Source: Candidatus Colinaster equi (GTDB lineage Bacteria > Bacillota > Clostridia > Lachnospirales > Lachnospiraceae). From it: a stretch of 44,353 nt of DNA. Location: assembly GCA_018064425.1 (NCBI GenBank), contig JAGHVF010000048.1, positions 1-44,353 on the forward strand. Direction: 5' to 3'. The position numbers and the translations under genes were made by a program. The notes below the pieces were generated by a model that did not search any database, was not told the origin of the DNA, and was given only the letters and a program-made list of their open reading frames with translations. Shown piece by piece: positions 16,786 to 25,511 of this stretch (the first letter of the stretch is position 1; each line of letters begins with the position of its first letter).

Positions 16786-17352
16786 ATGAAGATAATTCGA
16801 GATATAGATGAATTGAATAATATGCCGATGACCGCAGTATGTATCGGCAAATTTGACGGAGTACATTTGGGACATCGTAAGCTCATTGATAAAGTCGTAT
16901 CAATGAAATCAAAAGGTTATAAGGCATGTGTCTTTACCTTTGACCCGTCTCCGGAGGAATTGTTTACGGGGATTAAGCCTACGACAATTTGTTCTTTTGA
17001 AGAGAAAAATAAAATTTTGGCAACATTGGGAATTGACATATGCGTTGTTTTTCCGTTAACGTTAAAAAGTGCTGCAATATCTGCAGAAGATTTTGTAACA
17101 AAGATATTGCTTGAGAAGCTTAATATGAAATATTTGGTTGCCGGTGAAGATTTATCTTTCGGCGCAGGCGGAAAAGGCAATAGAGTTCTTATAGAACAGA
17201 TGGCAAAAGAATATAATTTTACGGTTGAGATTATAGAGAAGGTATGTTATGAAGGTGTGCAAATCAGCTCATCAAGAATTCGGAAAGCGATGGAAGACAG
17301 CGATTATGAGTTAGCTGTCAATATGCTTGGGAAGAAAAAGGAGAAATTATGA
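16786..17352 (+). CDS. ribF: RibF-type FAD synthetase lacking the riboflavin kinase domain
   Basis: Only the N-terminal FMN adenylyltransferase half of RibF is present, in 188 residues against about 310 for the usual bifunctional enzyme. The nucleotidyltransferase motifs are intact: GKFDGVHLGH near residue 20, FTFDPSP, and ISSSRIRKAM near residue 160. The protein ends in NMLGKKKEKL, just where the linker to the kinase domain (usually LLGRPY) would begin. The stop overlaps the next gene's start, so no lost kinase sequence is hidden downstream. It should make FAD from FMN, with FMN formed by a kinase encoded elsewhere. It follows truB by 2 bp. Confidence 0.88.
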   Translation: MKIIRDIDELNNMPMTAVCIGKFDGVHLGHRKLIDKVVSMKSKGYKACVFTFDPSPEELFTGIKPTTICSFEEKNKILATLGIDICVVFPLTLKSAAISAEDFVTKILLEKLNMKYLVAGEDLSFGAGGKGNRVLIEQMAKEYNFTVEIIEKVCYEGVQISSSRIRKAMEDSDYELAVNMLGKKKEKL

Positions 17353-18995
17353 ATTCAGCGATTTTGCTTGGACTTGCAGGGGGATTGGGGCTTTTTCTGT
17401 TTGGAATGAGTCTTATGAGCGAAGGTATTGAAAAAGCTGCGGGTGCAAAGCTACGTAGCATTTTGGAAATGTTTACCAAGAACAGATTCTTGGGTATGAT
17501 TGTTGGTGTTGTTTTTACAGGTATCATACAGTCGTCCAGTGCATGTACTGTGATGGTAGTCAGTTTCGTTAATACGGGACTTATGAATCTGTATCAGGCG
17601 GCAGGAGTAATATTCGGTGCCAATATCGGTACTACGGTTACATCACAGTTGGTTTCTTTTAATCTGTCGAAAGTCGCTCCTATTTTCGTTTTGGTCGGAA
17701 TCATTGTTGTGATGTTTGTAAAGAACGAGCTCGTCAAAAAAATTGGCGATATAGTATTGGGATTTGGTGTTTTGTTCATGGGATTGTCACTTATGAGCGA
17801 CGCAATGGGCACAATGAAGGAATCACAGGTGATTGTTAATGCTCTTGCGGGACTTGATAATCCGATACTTGCTGTACTTTTGGGTACTGTTGTAACTGCT
17901 GTTATACAAAGCTCTTCCGTAACGGTAAGTATCTTATTGCTTATGGCCAACCAGGGATTGCTTACTTTGAATATTGTTATTTATATTATCCTCGGTTGTA
18001 ACATCGGTGCATGTGCATCAGCGATGATTGCTTCATTAAACGGTAAAAAGGATGCCAAGAGAGCAGCCTTGATTCATTTGCTTTTCAACATAATAGGTAC
18101 AATAATTCTGTTTGTTATTATGAAACTTGCAGGTAATGCCGTGATTGACGGTATTATGAGCTTCTCGGCAGATAACGGTAGATTTGTTGCCAACGCACAT
18201 ACGCTTATTAAGGTATTCCAGGTAATTGTGCTGTTTCCGTTTTCTTCACTTATTGTTAAGCTTACATATCTGTTTGTACCGGGTGAAGATAAAAAGGTCG
18301 GATACAGAGACAGTTATACGCTTAAGTATATCGGCGACAAGGTGGTGTTCAACCCGGCAACTGCTGTGGTTGAAGTAATCAAAGAGATTGAACGTATGGG
18401 TGATTTGGCCAGTGAGAATCTTAACCGAGCCATGAACGCATTAATTACTCTTGATGAAGAGGATATTAACGAGGTATATGAAGTAGAGAAAAATATCAAC
18501 TTCCTTAATCATGCAATAACCGATTATCTTGTGAAGATTAATCAGGCTAATCTGCCTATTGAAGATTTACGAAGCATTGGCGGACTGTTCCATGTTGTTA
18601 ACGATATCGAAAGAATAGGTGACCATGCCGAGAATGTTGCGGATAATGCAAAAACCCGTATTGAAAAGAATCTTACCTTCAGTAAGGAAGCTCAGGGCGA
18701 GATGAATATGATGCTTGAGAGAGTAAATACCATTATTCGTTATTCGATAGAGATGTTTGCACAGAGTAAGTATGAGCATATGGATGACATCATCCGTTTG
18801 GAAGAAGAAATAGATGTGCTTGAGAGAAAACTTCAACAGGCACATATTGACAGACTTACACGTAATGAATGTACACCTGATGCGGGTATGTTGTTCAGTG
18901 ATATTATTTCGGGTCTTGAAAGAGTCGGAGATCATGCAACCAATATCGCATTTGCAATAAAGAATGCGGAAGAAATTGCAGAGGTTGCAAATTAA
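17349..18995 (+). CDS. Na+/phosphate cotransporter family protein with PhoU-like domain
   Basis: This 548-residue membrane protein has the inverted-repeat Na/Pi-cotransport fold: two copies of the QSSS motif (residues 61-64 and 187-190), each in a hydrophobic hairpin, and eight or so transmembrane helices up to about residue 310. Residues 335-545 form a cytoplasmic PhoU-like helical domain (ERMGDLASENLNRA, DIERIGDHAENVAD, LERVGDHATNIAF). It resembles NptA/YjbB proteins that move phosphate with sodium. AAAAGGAG lies before the ATG, and the ATG overlaps the ribF stop, so the two are translationally coupled. Confidence 0.92.
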   Translation: MNSAILLGLAGGLGLFLFGMSLMSEGIEKAAGAKLRSILEMFTKNRFLGMIVGVVFTGIIQSSSACTVMVVSFVNTGLMNLYQAAGVIFGANIGTTVTSQLVSFNLSKVAPIFVLVGIIVVMFVKNELVKKIGDIVLGFGVLFMGLSLMSDAMGTMKESQVIVNALAGLDNPILAVLLGTVVTAVIQSSSVTVSILLLMANQGLLTLNIVIYIILGCNIGACASAMIASLNGKKDAKRAALIHLLFNIIGTIILFVIMKLAGNAVIDGIMSFSADNGRFVANAHTLIKVFQVIVLFPFSSLIVKLTYLFVPGEDKKVGYRDSYTLKYIGDKVVFNPATAVVEVIKEIERMGDLASENLNRAMNALITLDEEDINEVYEVEKNINFLNHAITDYLVKINQANLPIEDLRSIGGLFHVVNDIERIGDHAENVADNAKTRIEKNLTFSKEAQGEMNMMLERVNTIIRYSIEMFAQSKYEHMDDIIRLEEEIDVLERKLQQAHIDRLTRNECTPDAGMLFSDIISGLERVGDHATNIAFAIKNAEEIAEVAN

Positions 18996-19004
18996 GAGGG
19001 TAGA

Positions 19005-20024
19005 ATGAGTAAAAGTAGGTTGATGATGTTGGGTGCTATAGCGATAGCTATGGCAATTCCCTGTATGCGCGTTGAAGCACATGCTAATATGCAGGAATAT
19101 ATTACAACGGGCGGAATGGCCGATGTAATGGATGAATATCATGAGAAAACGGAATATGTGGATGCAATAGCCGATGTAGAAGGCTGTGGATATAAGTGCT
19201 TGGGTATTGCCAATGTAGATAATCATCTCAATGTCAGAGAGACACCCGCAGAGGACGGCAAGCTTGTCGGCAAGATGTCCAATAATGCCGGATGTGAAGT
19301 GCTTGGCAGAGAAGGCGACTGGATACATATCAAATCCGGTAAAGTTGAAGGTTACTGCCACAAGGATTTCTTATTGACGGGACAGAGAGCAATCAAACGT
19401 GCACAGAGTTGCGTCGTAAAGGAAGCTATTGCGACGGAAGGCGGCTTGAGAGTCAGACAGGAGCCCAATACGGACAGTGAGATTCTTACTGTTATGGGTG
19501 AAGGTGAGAGCGTAGAAGTATTAGAAGATGAGAGCGAAGGCTGGATAAAAGTTCTTGTCGATGAGGATGAAGGATATATTTCGGCGGAATATGCCGAGGT
19601 AAAAGAAGAACTGGACACTGCTGTTACAATGACGGAACTTATGTATGGTGAGGGAGTGTCGGATGTACGAGTAGATATGTGCCAGTATGCAAAGCAGTTT
19701 ATCGGTAACCGTTATGTTTGGGGCGGTACAAGCCTTACAAAGGGTGCTGATTGTTCCGGATTTGTGCTGTCGATATATGCCAAATACGGTTACAGTTTGC
19801 CTCATTCATCCAGAGCACAGTCGCAGATGGGTAAAAAGGTATCGTTAAGCGAAGCTAAACCTGGTGACCTTGTATTCTATTCCAAGGGCGGACATGTCAA
19901 CCATGTAGCCATGTATATTGGCGGCGGACAGGTTATACATGCATCCAATCCGAGAACCGGTATCAGAGTATCGGCTGTTGGATATCGTTCGATTACTACA
20001 ATACGACGAATAATAAATGATTAA
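19005..20024 (+). CDS. Secreted NlpC/P60 peptidoglycan hydrolase with two SH3b domains
   Basis: The 339-residue protein starts with a signal peptide (residues 1-27, cleavage likely after VEAHA). Two bacterial SH3 domains follow (about 70-125 with LNVRETP, and 142-200 with LRVRQEP), then an NlpC/P60 cysteine peptidase domain (about 220-339). Catalytic residues are Cys250 in DCSGF, His300 in NHVAMYIG and His312 in VIHAS. Such enzymes cut peptide bonds in cell-wall stem peptides. AAGAGGG precedes the ATG, 9 bp after the transporter, so it may share that transcript. Confidence 0.93.
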   Translation: MSKSRLMMLGAIAIAMAIPCMRVEAHANMQEYITTGGMADVMDEYHEKTEYVDAIADVEGCGYKCLGIANVDNHLNVRETPAEDGKLVGKMSNNAGCEVLGREGDWIHIKSGKVEGYCHKDFLLTGQRAIKRAQSCVVKEAIATEGGLRVRQEPNTDSEILTVMGEGESVEVLEDESEGWIKVLVDEDEGYISAEYAEVKEELDTAVTMTELMYGEGVSDVRVDMCQYAKQFIGNRYVWGGTSLTKGADCSGFVLSIYAKYGYSLPHSSRAQSQMGKKVSLSEAKPGDLVFYSKGGHVNHVAMYIGGGQVIHASNPRTGIRVSAVGYRSITTIRRIIND

Positions 20025-20050
20025 TAATGCTGCATATGTTTTTTATGATA

Positions 20051-20079
20051 ATGACAATAATCCCTTATAGTGGTAAAAT
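20051..20079 (+). promoter_or_regulatory. Promoter of the LytS-like two-component operon
   Basis: ATGACA at 20051-20056 and TAAAAT at 20074-20079 are 17 bp apart, with TGG directly before the -10. The start point would fall just before the GGGGGA ribosome site. Confidence 0.6.
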
Positions 20080-20102
20080 ATACGCTATGGGGGATTATTC
20101 TT

Positions 20103-21938
20103 ATGGCAAAGAAGTTATGGTTAAAGGATAATAGTATTATTAGATATTTGATAACCAATTCTAAAGCAATGCTCGGGTTGTATATCGTCTTTGCAACAAT
20201 TCTCATTTCCTGTACGATAGCAGTGTCTGTAGGCAGTGATAACAAATCCATTCTTACCGAAGATATGTATCCGCTTACGATGTGCGGAACCTACAGCACA
20301 GACGGAGGACATTCTTTCAAGGCATTCAAGTCGTTTGATGACATAGATTGTCGCAAGCTGGACAGCTTGATTATTCGCGGCAATTTTAATCAGGATATCA
20401 AAAAAAATCACAAGGTATATTTGTTTATAGATAACATTAATGTAAAGATATCGCAAAATAATCAGGTCATTTATGAAAATGATCCGGAGGTACCGTTTTG
20501 CTGGGATTGTTTTTCAAGTCTTGGCATTGGCATGAACGATGAGATTGAGATTGAACTTAATACCAGGGAATCAATCGTATATAATCGTTCATTTAAACTG
20601 TTGCTAAACAGAATGAGCGACACAACAAAGAGTGCGGTATTATGTACAATGATTCTTAGGAATCTGCCGGGACTTATCTGTTGCGTGATAATTCTATTGA
20701 TGTCAATCGCTATGATTATGTATGCTTTTGAGAATCACAAATATAACGTGGTTCCGGTGCATGGAATAATGGCAGGCGGCTTCGCGTTGCTGATGGGAGC
20801 CGGTACATCCGTAGCCAGAGCCGATTATGTTACGCTTATTATGTCCGATATACGAATGTTGTGCTTTTTGGATGTTCTGACGCAGGATTTGGTTATTCTG
20901 TTTACAATGATTTATTTGCAAAGATATTTAAGCAGTGACAGGTCAAAAATCATATGCAGACTTACGGCCCTTGTGGGTGGAGCACTTATAAGTGTATTTG
21001 TAATCGGATATGCGTGTGATCTTTTCGGAATAGCAACACACAAATGCGTAATGTTTCCGGGAGTTTTTCTCATATGTATCAATGTGTATATGTTAGTGCA
21101 TGATTGCGTGGATAATCAGAGCAAAGTGTTTAAAACTGTATTGTATGCATCGGTATTTTTGCTGTTATGTACCATTTTTGAGATGCTGTTCTATTTGCTG
21201 ACCGGAACATATTGTGTTAAGGTACTTACAGTGGGTATGTTACTGTTTGCGGTGTCTCAGTATATGACGATTATTCTTGAAAATGGAAACAGTCGTAAGG
21301 AAGCGATGCGAGCCAAGGAATTGGAACAGGAGTTGACGGAATCAAGAATAAGCATAATGAGAAGTCAGATTAAACCGCACTTCTTGTACAACGCACTTGG
21401 TACTATCAGAGCACTTTGCACAAAGAACCCTGAAGAAGCACGGAATGCGATGGATTTCTTTGCAAAGTATTTACGTGCCAATATGGAGTCGCTTGACAGA
21501 AAAGAGACCATTCCGTTTACAAAAGAGTTAGAGCATGTTAAGAGCTATCTGTATATTGAGAAGTTGCGTTTCGGAGATTTGCTCAATATAGAATATGATA
21601 TACAGGCTACCGATTTTGAATTGCCTTGTATGACAGTGCAGACATTGACAGAGAATGCCGTAAAGCACGGGTTGCTTGCAAAGGCAGAAGGTGGCACACT
21701 GAAAATAAGCTCCGTAGAGAAAAACAGCTGCTATGAAGTGCAGATTGAAGATGACGGTGTCGGATTTGATTCAACAACAAAGCTGGATGATTCCAGAACT
21801 CATGTTGGAATAGAAAACTCGCGTAAACGTCTTGCGGGATTGTGCGACGGTACGTTGTCTATAGGAAGTAAAATCGGTGTCGGAACGACGATTACAATTA
21901 CTATTCCGAAGAAACGGGAAAATGTTAATGGAGATTAA
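20103..21938 (+). CDS. LytS/YesM-like sensor histidine kinase
   Basis: The 611-residue protein has an N-terminal transmembrane helix (residues 17-45), an extracytoplasmic region of about 140 residues, a block of about seven hydrophobic helices (190-390), then a short coiled coil and a His_kinase/HATPase module. The phosphorylated residue is His426 in IKPHFLYNAL, typical of the LytS/YesM class; the ATP-binding domain shows LTENAVKHG and EDDGVGFD. It probably senses an external or membrane signal, unknown here. ATG 20103 has GGGGGA 8 nt upstream. The response regulator gene follows after 17 bp. Confidence 0.9.
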   Translation: MAKKLWLKDNSIIRYLITNSKAMLGLYIVFATILISCTIAVSVGSDNKSILTEDMYPLTMCGTYSTDGGHSFKAFKSFDDIDCRKLDSLIIRGNFNQDIKKNHKVYLFIDNINVKISQNNQVIYENDPEVPFCWDCFSSLGIGMNDEIEIELNTRESIVYNRSFKLLLNRMSDTTKSAVLCTMILRNLPGLICCVIILLMSIAMIMYAFENHKYNVVPVHGIMAGGFALLMGAGTSVARADYVTLIMSDIRMLCFLDVLTQDLVILFTMIYLQRYLSSDRSKIICRLTALVGGALISVFVIGYACDLFGIATHKCVMFPGVFLICINVYMLVHDCVDNQSKVFKTVLYASVFLLLCTIFEMLFYLLTGTYCVKVLTVGMLLFAVSQYMTIILENGNSRKEAMRAKELEQELTESRISIMRSQIKPHFLYNALGTIRALCTKNPEEARNAMDFFAKYLRANMESLDRKETIPFTKELEHVKSYLYIEKLRFGDLLNIEYDIQATDFELPCMTVQTLTENAVKHGLLAKAEGGTLKISSVEKNSCYEVQIEDDGVGFDSTTKLDDSRTHVGIENSRKRLAGLCDGTLSIGSKIGVGTTITITIPKKRENVNGD

Positions 21939-21955
21939 CAAAAAGGAGAGGGTAT

Positions 21956-22750
21956 ATGAAGGTTGTATCGGTTGATGATGAAAAAATCATTCTCGATGAT
22001 TTTGTTGAAATGCTGCAGGGGATGGACGAAATCAGCGAAGTGCATGGATTTACCGACTGTAATGAGGCGATATCGTATATAAGAGACAATGAAGTTGATG
22101 TAGCTTTTTTTGATATACGTATGAGAGGGACAGATGGTATCACTTTGGCAAAGAGAGCCAAGATTCTGAAGCCGTCTCTTAATATTATCTTTCTTACGGC
22201 ATATCCCGAGTATTCTTTGGAAGCAATGAGAATACATGCATCGGGATATCTTATGAAGCCTGCAACATGTGAAGATGTCAGAAAAGAACTTCATGATTTG
22301 AGAATGCCGGTGGAAGAGACAAGCGAGACACATATTAAAGTGCAATGTTTTGGCAATTTTGAAGTGTATATTGACGGATATCCGTGTCCGTTTAAGTATA
22401 TTAAGACAAAAGAGTTGTTTGCATATCTTGTCGACAGAAGAGGTGCTTATTGTACCAACGGCGAGATTCTTGCAACATTGTGGGAAGATAAGGAAGTAAC
22501 GGTATCGCTTGAGAATTATTTGCGCAATCTTGTAAGCGATTTAAGATCCGTATTTAAGGAAAAGAAGCTTGATGACGTAATTATCAAAAAGAAGGGTCAG
22601 ATAGGTATTATTCCAAAGTTGATTGATTGCGACTATTACAGATGGATGGATGGTGATCCGGTGGCAATCAATGCGTTTAACGGTGAGTATATGACTCAAT
22701 ACAGTTGGGCGGAGACAACGCTTGCGGGAATCGAAAATAATAATTTATAA
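21956..22750 (+). CDS. Response regulator with winged-helix DNA-binding domain
   Basis: The 264-residue protein has a receiver domain with acidic Asp7-Asp8, phosphoacceptor Asp53 (VAFFDIRM) and the YLMKPA lysine, followed by a winged-helix region (about 125-225; FGNFEVYIDG, KTKELFAYLVDRRGAYCTNGE, LRNLVSDLRSVF) like the DNA-binding part of SARP/OmpR-type activators but without a BTAD helical domain. LytS-class kinases usually pair with LytTR or AraC-type regulators. AAAAAGGAGAGGG precedes the ATG. It should act on DNA under control of the upstream kinase; targets are unknown. Confidence 0.88.
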   Translation: MKVVSVDDEKIILDDFVEMLQGMDEISEVHGFTDCNEAISYIRDNEVDVAFFDIRMRGTDGITLAKRAKILKPSLNIIFLTAYPEYSLEAMRIHASGYLMKPATCEDVRKELHDLRMPVEETSETHIKVQCFGNFEVYIDGYPCPFKYIKTKELFAYLVDRRGAYCTNGEILATLWEDKEVTVSLENYLRNLVSDLRSVFKEKKLDDVIIKKKGQIGIIPKLIDCDYYRWMDGDPVAINAFNGEYMTQYSWAETTLAGIENNNL

Positions 22751-22765
22751 ATATGCACATTGGTG

Positions 22766-22794
22766 TTGATATTGCATAAAATGTGTGCTAATAT
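22766..22794 (+). promoter_or_regulatory. Promoter of rpsO
   Basis: TTGATA at 22766-22771 and TAATAT at 22789-22794 with a 17-bp spacer and TGC before the -10. A leader of about 85 nt follows; it can form a short hairpin from 22819 to 22844 (AGAC/GTCT and CGG/CCG), which could host S15 autoregulation, but the pairing is modest. Confidence 0.65.
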
Positions 22795-22883
22795 ATTCAA
22801 GTGTGTGTGCTTATGCTCAGACTGCGGATACTCCAACCCGGTCTTGGTATATAGCGTAATATGGTACAAAAAGGAGAAAAGTA

Positions 22884-23150
22884 ATGATTACAAAAGAGAA
22901 AAAGACAGCAATTATGAACGAGTATGCAAGAAAGCCGGGCGACACAGGTTCACCGGAAGTACAGATTGCAGTACTTTCTGCACGTATTGCAGAGCTTACA
23001 GAGCATCTTAAGGCTAATCCGAAGGATAACCACTCAAGACGTGGTATGTACAAGCTTATCGGTAAGAGACGTGGTCTTCTTAACTATATGATGAAGACTG
23101 ATCTTGAGGGATACAGAGCACTCATTGAGAAGCTTGGTATCAGAAGATAA
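22884..23150 (+). CDS. rpsO: 30S ribosomal protein S15
   Basis: S15 binds 16S rRNA early in small-subunit assembly. The 88-residue sequence is canonical: [25 protein letters not shown], then [30 protein letters not shown] lies before the ATG. It has its own promoter, a strong terminator follows, and pnp is next, the widely conserved rpsO-pnp order. Confidence 0.98.
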   Translation: MITKEKKTAIMNEYARKPGDTGSPEVQIAVLSARIAELTEHLKANPKDNHSRRGMYKLIGKRRGLLNYMMKTDLEGYRALIEKLGIRR

Positions 23151-23161
23151 TTGTGTTCTTA

Positions 23162-23191
23162 AAATAGGGGTGGATTATTCCACCCCTATTT
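23162..23191 (+). terminator. Terminator after rpsO
   Basis: A perfect 13-bp stem (AAATAGGGGTGGA / TCCACCCCTATTT) with loop TTAT. The T run is short, so some read-through into pnp is plausible. Confidence 0.85.
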
Positions 23192-23230
23192 GTGAAGTTA
23201 AAGCCCCGTTATACGGGTAAAAATATAATA

Positions 23231-23321
23231 TGGGCAGATGCAATTCTCGAGACCACTGACGAGTATACATCGAACAACGATATGATGCGTATTCATCAGT
23301 AGTTTCGGAAACGTCTGCCCA
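23231..23321 (+). ncRNA. Long stem-loop in the pnp leader (putative processing or autoregulatory element)
   Basis: A 91-nt segment folds back on itself: TGGGCAGA (23231-23238) pairs with TCTGCCCA (23314-23321), CGAGAC with GTTTCG (23302-23307), ACTGA (23255-23259) with TCAGT (23296-23300), and ATACATCG (23265-23272) with CGAT and GTAT around an AACAA loop. It ends 32 nt before pnp. By analogy with E. coli, where a long pnp leader hairpin is cut by RNase III and then controlled by PNPase, this may control pnp. No known Rfam family is recognised. A TATAAT lies at 23224-23229, but its -35 is poor and its start point would fall within the 5' arm. Confidence 0.6.
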
Positions 23322-23353
23322 CTTGCCAAAATGGCGGAAAGGATGAGTCTATC

Positions 23354-25441
23354 ATGAAGAAGACATTCACAATGGAACTTGCCGGACGTACACTTAGTGT
23401 AGATGTCGGCAGAGTGGGCGCACAGGCAAACGGATGCGCATTTATGCATTATGGAGAGACAACAGTACTCTCAACAGCTACAGCAAGCGAGAAACCAAGA
23501 GACGGTATTGATTTCTTCCCTCTTTCAGTTGAGTATGAAGAGAAGATGTATGCAGTAGGTAAGATTCCGGGCGGTTTCAACAAGAGAGAAGGTAAGGCAA
23601 GCGAGAATGCTATCCTTACAAGCCGTGTTATCGACAGACCTATGAGACCTTTATTCCCTAAGGATTATCGTAATGATGTAACACTTAACAATATGGTTAT
23701 GTCTGTTGATCCTGAGTGCAGACCTGAGCTTGTAGCTATGCTTGGTGCTGCTATCGCAACAAGTATTTCCGATATTCCTTTTGACGGACCTTGTGCTACT
23801 ACACAGATTGGTATGATTGATGGTGAGTTTATCATCAACCCTTCTCAGGAGCAGTGGAAGAATGGTGAGCTTAAGCTTACTGTTGCTTCAACAAGCGAGA
23901 AGGTTATCATGATTGAAGCAGGTGCCAAGGAGATTCCTGAGGCAAAGATGATTGAGGCTATTTATAAGGCTCATGAAGTTAACCAGGATATTATCAAATT
24001 CATCAATACAATCGTTGCTGAAGTAGGTAAGCCAAAGCATGAGTATGTAAGCTGCGCTATTCCTGAAGAATTGATGGATGCAATGAAGCAGATTGTTACT
24101 CCTGCAGATATGGAAGAAGCTGTATTTACAGATGTAAAGCAGGTTAGAGAAGAGAACATTCGTCAGATTAAAGAAAAGCTTTCAGAGGCTTGGGCTGACA
24201 ATGAAGAGTGGCTTGCTCTTTTGGATGATGCAGTATATCTGTATCAGAAGAAGACAGTCAGAAAGATGATTCTTAAGGATCACAAGCGTCCTGATGGAAG
24301 AGAGATCACACAGATTCGTCCTCTTGCAGCAGAAGTTGATATTATTCCTCGTGTTCATGGTTCTGCTATGTTCACAAGAGGTCAGACACAGATTTGTAAT
24401 GTTACAACTCTTGCACCTTTGTCAGAGATGCAGAAGATAGATGGTCTTGATGACAATGAGACATCAAAGAGATATATGCATCAGTATAATTTCCCTGCAT
24501 ATTCTGTAGGTGAGACAAAGGTAAGCCGTGGACCGGGACGTCGTGAGATTGGTCACGGTGCACTTGCTGAGAGAGCACTTATTCCTGTACTTCCAAGCGA
24601 AGAGGAATTCCCATATGCTATTCGTACAGTATCTGAGACATTTGAGTCTAACGGTTCTACATCAATGGCATCAACATGTGCATCATGTATGTCACTTATG
24701 GCTGCCGGTGTTCCGATTAAGAAGATGGTAGCAGGTATTTCTTGTGGTCTTGTTACAGGTGATGTTGATGATGATTTTGTACTTCTTACAGATATCCAGG
24801 GTCTTGAAGATTTCTTCGGCGATATGGACTTCAAGGTAACAGGTACAACAGAAGGTATTACAGCTATCCAGATGGATATTAAGATTCATGGTCTTACAAG
24901 ACCTATCGTTGAAGGCGCTATTGCAAGATGTCGTGAAGCAAGATTGTTCATTATGGACAATTGTATGAAGACTGCAATTGCACAGCCTCGTAAAGAAGTT
25001 GGAAAGTATGCACCAAAGATTATCTCACTTACAATCGATCCTGACAGAATCGGTGATGTTGTAGGTCAGCGTGGTAAGACAATCAACGAGATTATCGCTC
25101 GTACAGGTGTGAAGATTGACATTACAGATGACGGAAAAGTATCTGTATGCGGTACAGATGCCGAGAAGATGGACGAAGCAGTTGATATGATTAAGATTAT
25201 CACAACTGATTTTGCTGAAGGACAGGTCTTCACAGGTAAAGTCGTAAGCATCAAGGAATTCGGCGCATTTATCGAGTTTGCACCGGGTAAGGAAGGTATG
25301 GTACATATCTCTAAGATTTGCAAGGAGAGAATTAACCATGTAGAAGATGTTCTTACACTTGGCGATACAGTTACCGTTGTTTGCCTCGGTAAGGATAAGA
25401 TGGGCAGAATAAGCTTCTCAATGAAGGATGTAGCTCAGTAG
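23354..25441 (+). CDS. pnp: Polyribonucleotide nucleotidyltransferase (PNPase)
   Basis: PNPase degrades RNA 3' to 5' by phosphorolysis. The 695-residue protein has two RNase PH domains (about 1-145 and 305-540) around a helical linker, a KH domain (LTIDPDRIGDVVGQRGKTIN, about residues 557-615) and a C-terminal S1 domain (GQVFTGKVVSIKEFGAFIEF). The first RNase PH unit contains FFPLSVEYEEKMYA and the second GRREIGHGALAERAL. AAAGGA lies 10 nt before the ATG. Structured leader upstream and terminator downstream. Confidence 0.98.
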   Translation: MKKTFTMELAGRTLSVDVGRVGAQANGCAFMHYGETTVLSTATASEKPRDGIDFFPLSVEYEEKMYAVGKIPGGFNKREGKASENAILTSRVIDRPMRPLFPKDYRNDVTLNNMVMSVDPECRPELVAMLGAAIATSISDIPFDGPCATTQIGMIDGEFIINPSQEQWKNGELKLTVASTSEKVIMIEAGAKEIPEAKMIEAIYKAHEVNQDIIKFINTIVAEVGKPKHEYVSCAIPEELMDAMKQIVTPADMEEAVFTDVKQVREENIRQIKEKLSEAWADNEEWLALLDDAVYLYQKKTVRKMILKDHKRPDGREITQIRPLAAEVDIIPRVHGSAMFTRGQTQICNVTTLAPLSEMQKIDGLDDNETSKRYMHQYNFPAYSVGETKVSRGPGRREIGHGALAERALIPVLPSEEEFPYAIRTVSETFESNGSTSMASTCASCMSLMAAGVPIKKMVAGISCGLVTGDVDDDFVLLTDIQGLEDFFGDMDFKVTGTTEGITAIQMDIKIHGLTRPIVEGAIARCREARLFIMDNCMKTAIAQPRKEVGKYAPKIISLTIDPDRIGDVVGQRGKTINEIIARTGVKIDITDDGKVSVCGTDAEKMDEAVDMIKIITTDFAEGQVFTGKVVSIKEFGAFIEFAPGKEGMVHISKICKERINHVEDVLTLGDTVTVVCLGKDKMGRISFSMKDVAQ

Positions 25442-25450
25442 AAAATATAT

Positions 25451-25479
25451 AAGGCTCGGCATGGCCGAGCCTTTTTTTT
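25451..25479 (+). terminator. Terminator of pnp
   Basis: A 10-bp stem AAGGCTCGGC / GCCGAGCCTT with loop ATG and eight T's. Confidence 0.95.
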
Positions 25480-25511
25480 CGCTTTTAATATATGTTTGTG
25501 TAGGAGTATTT

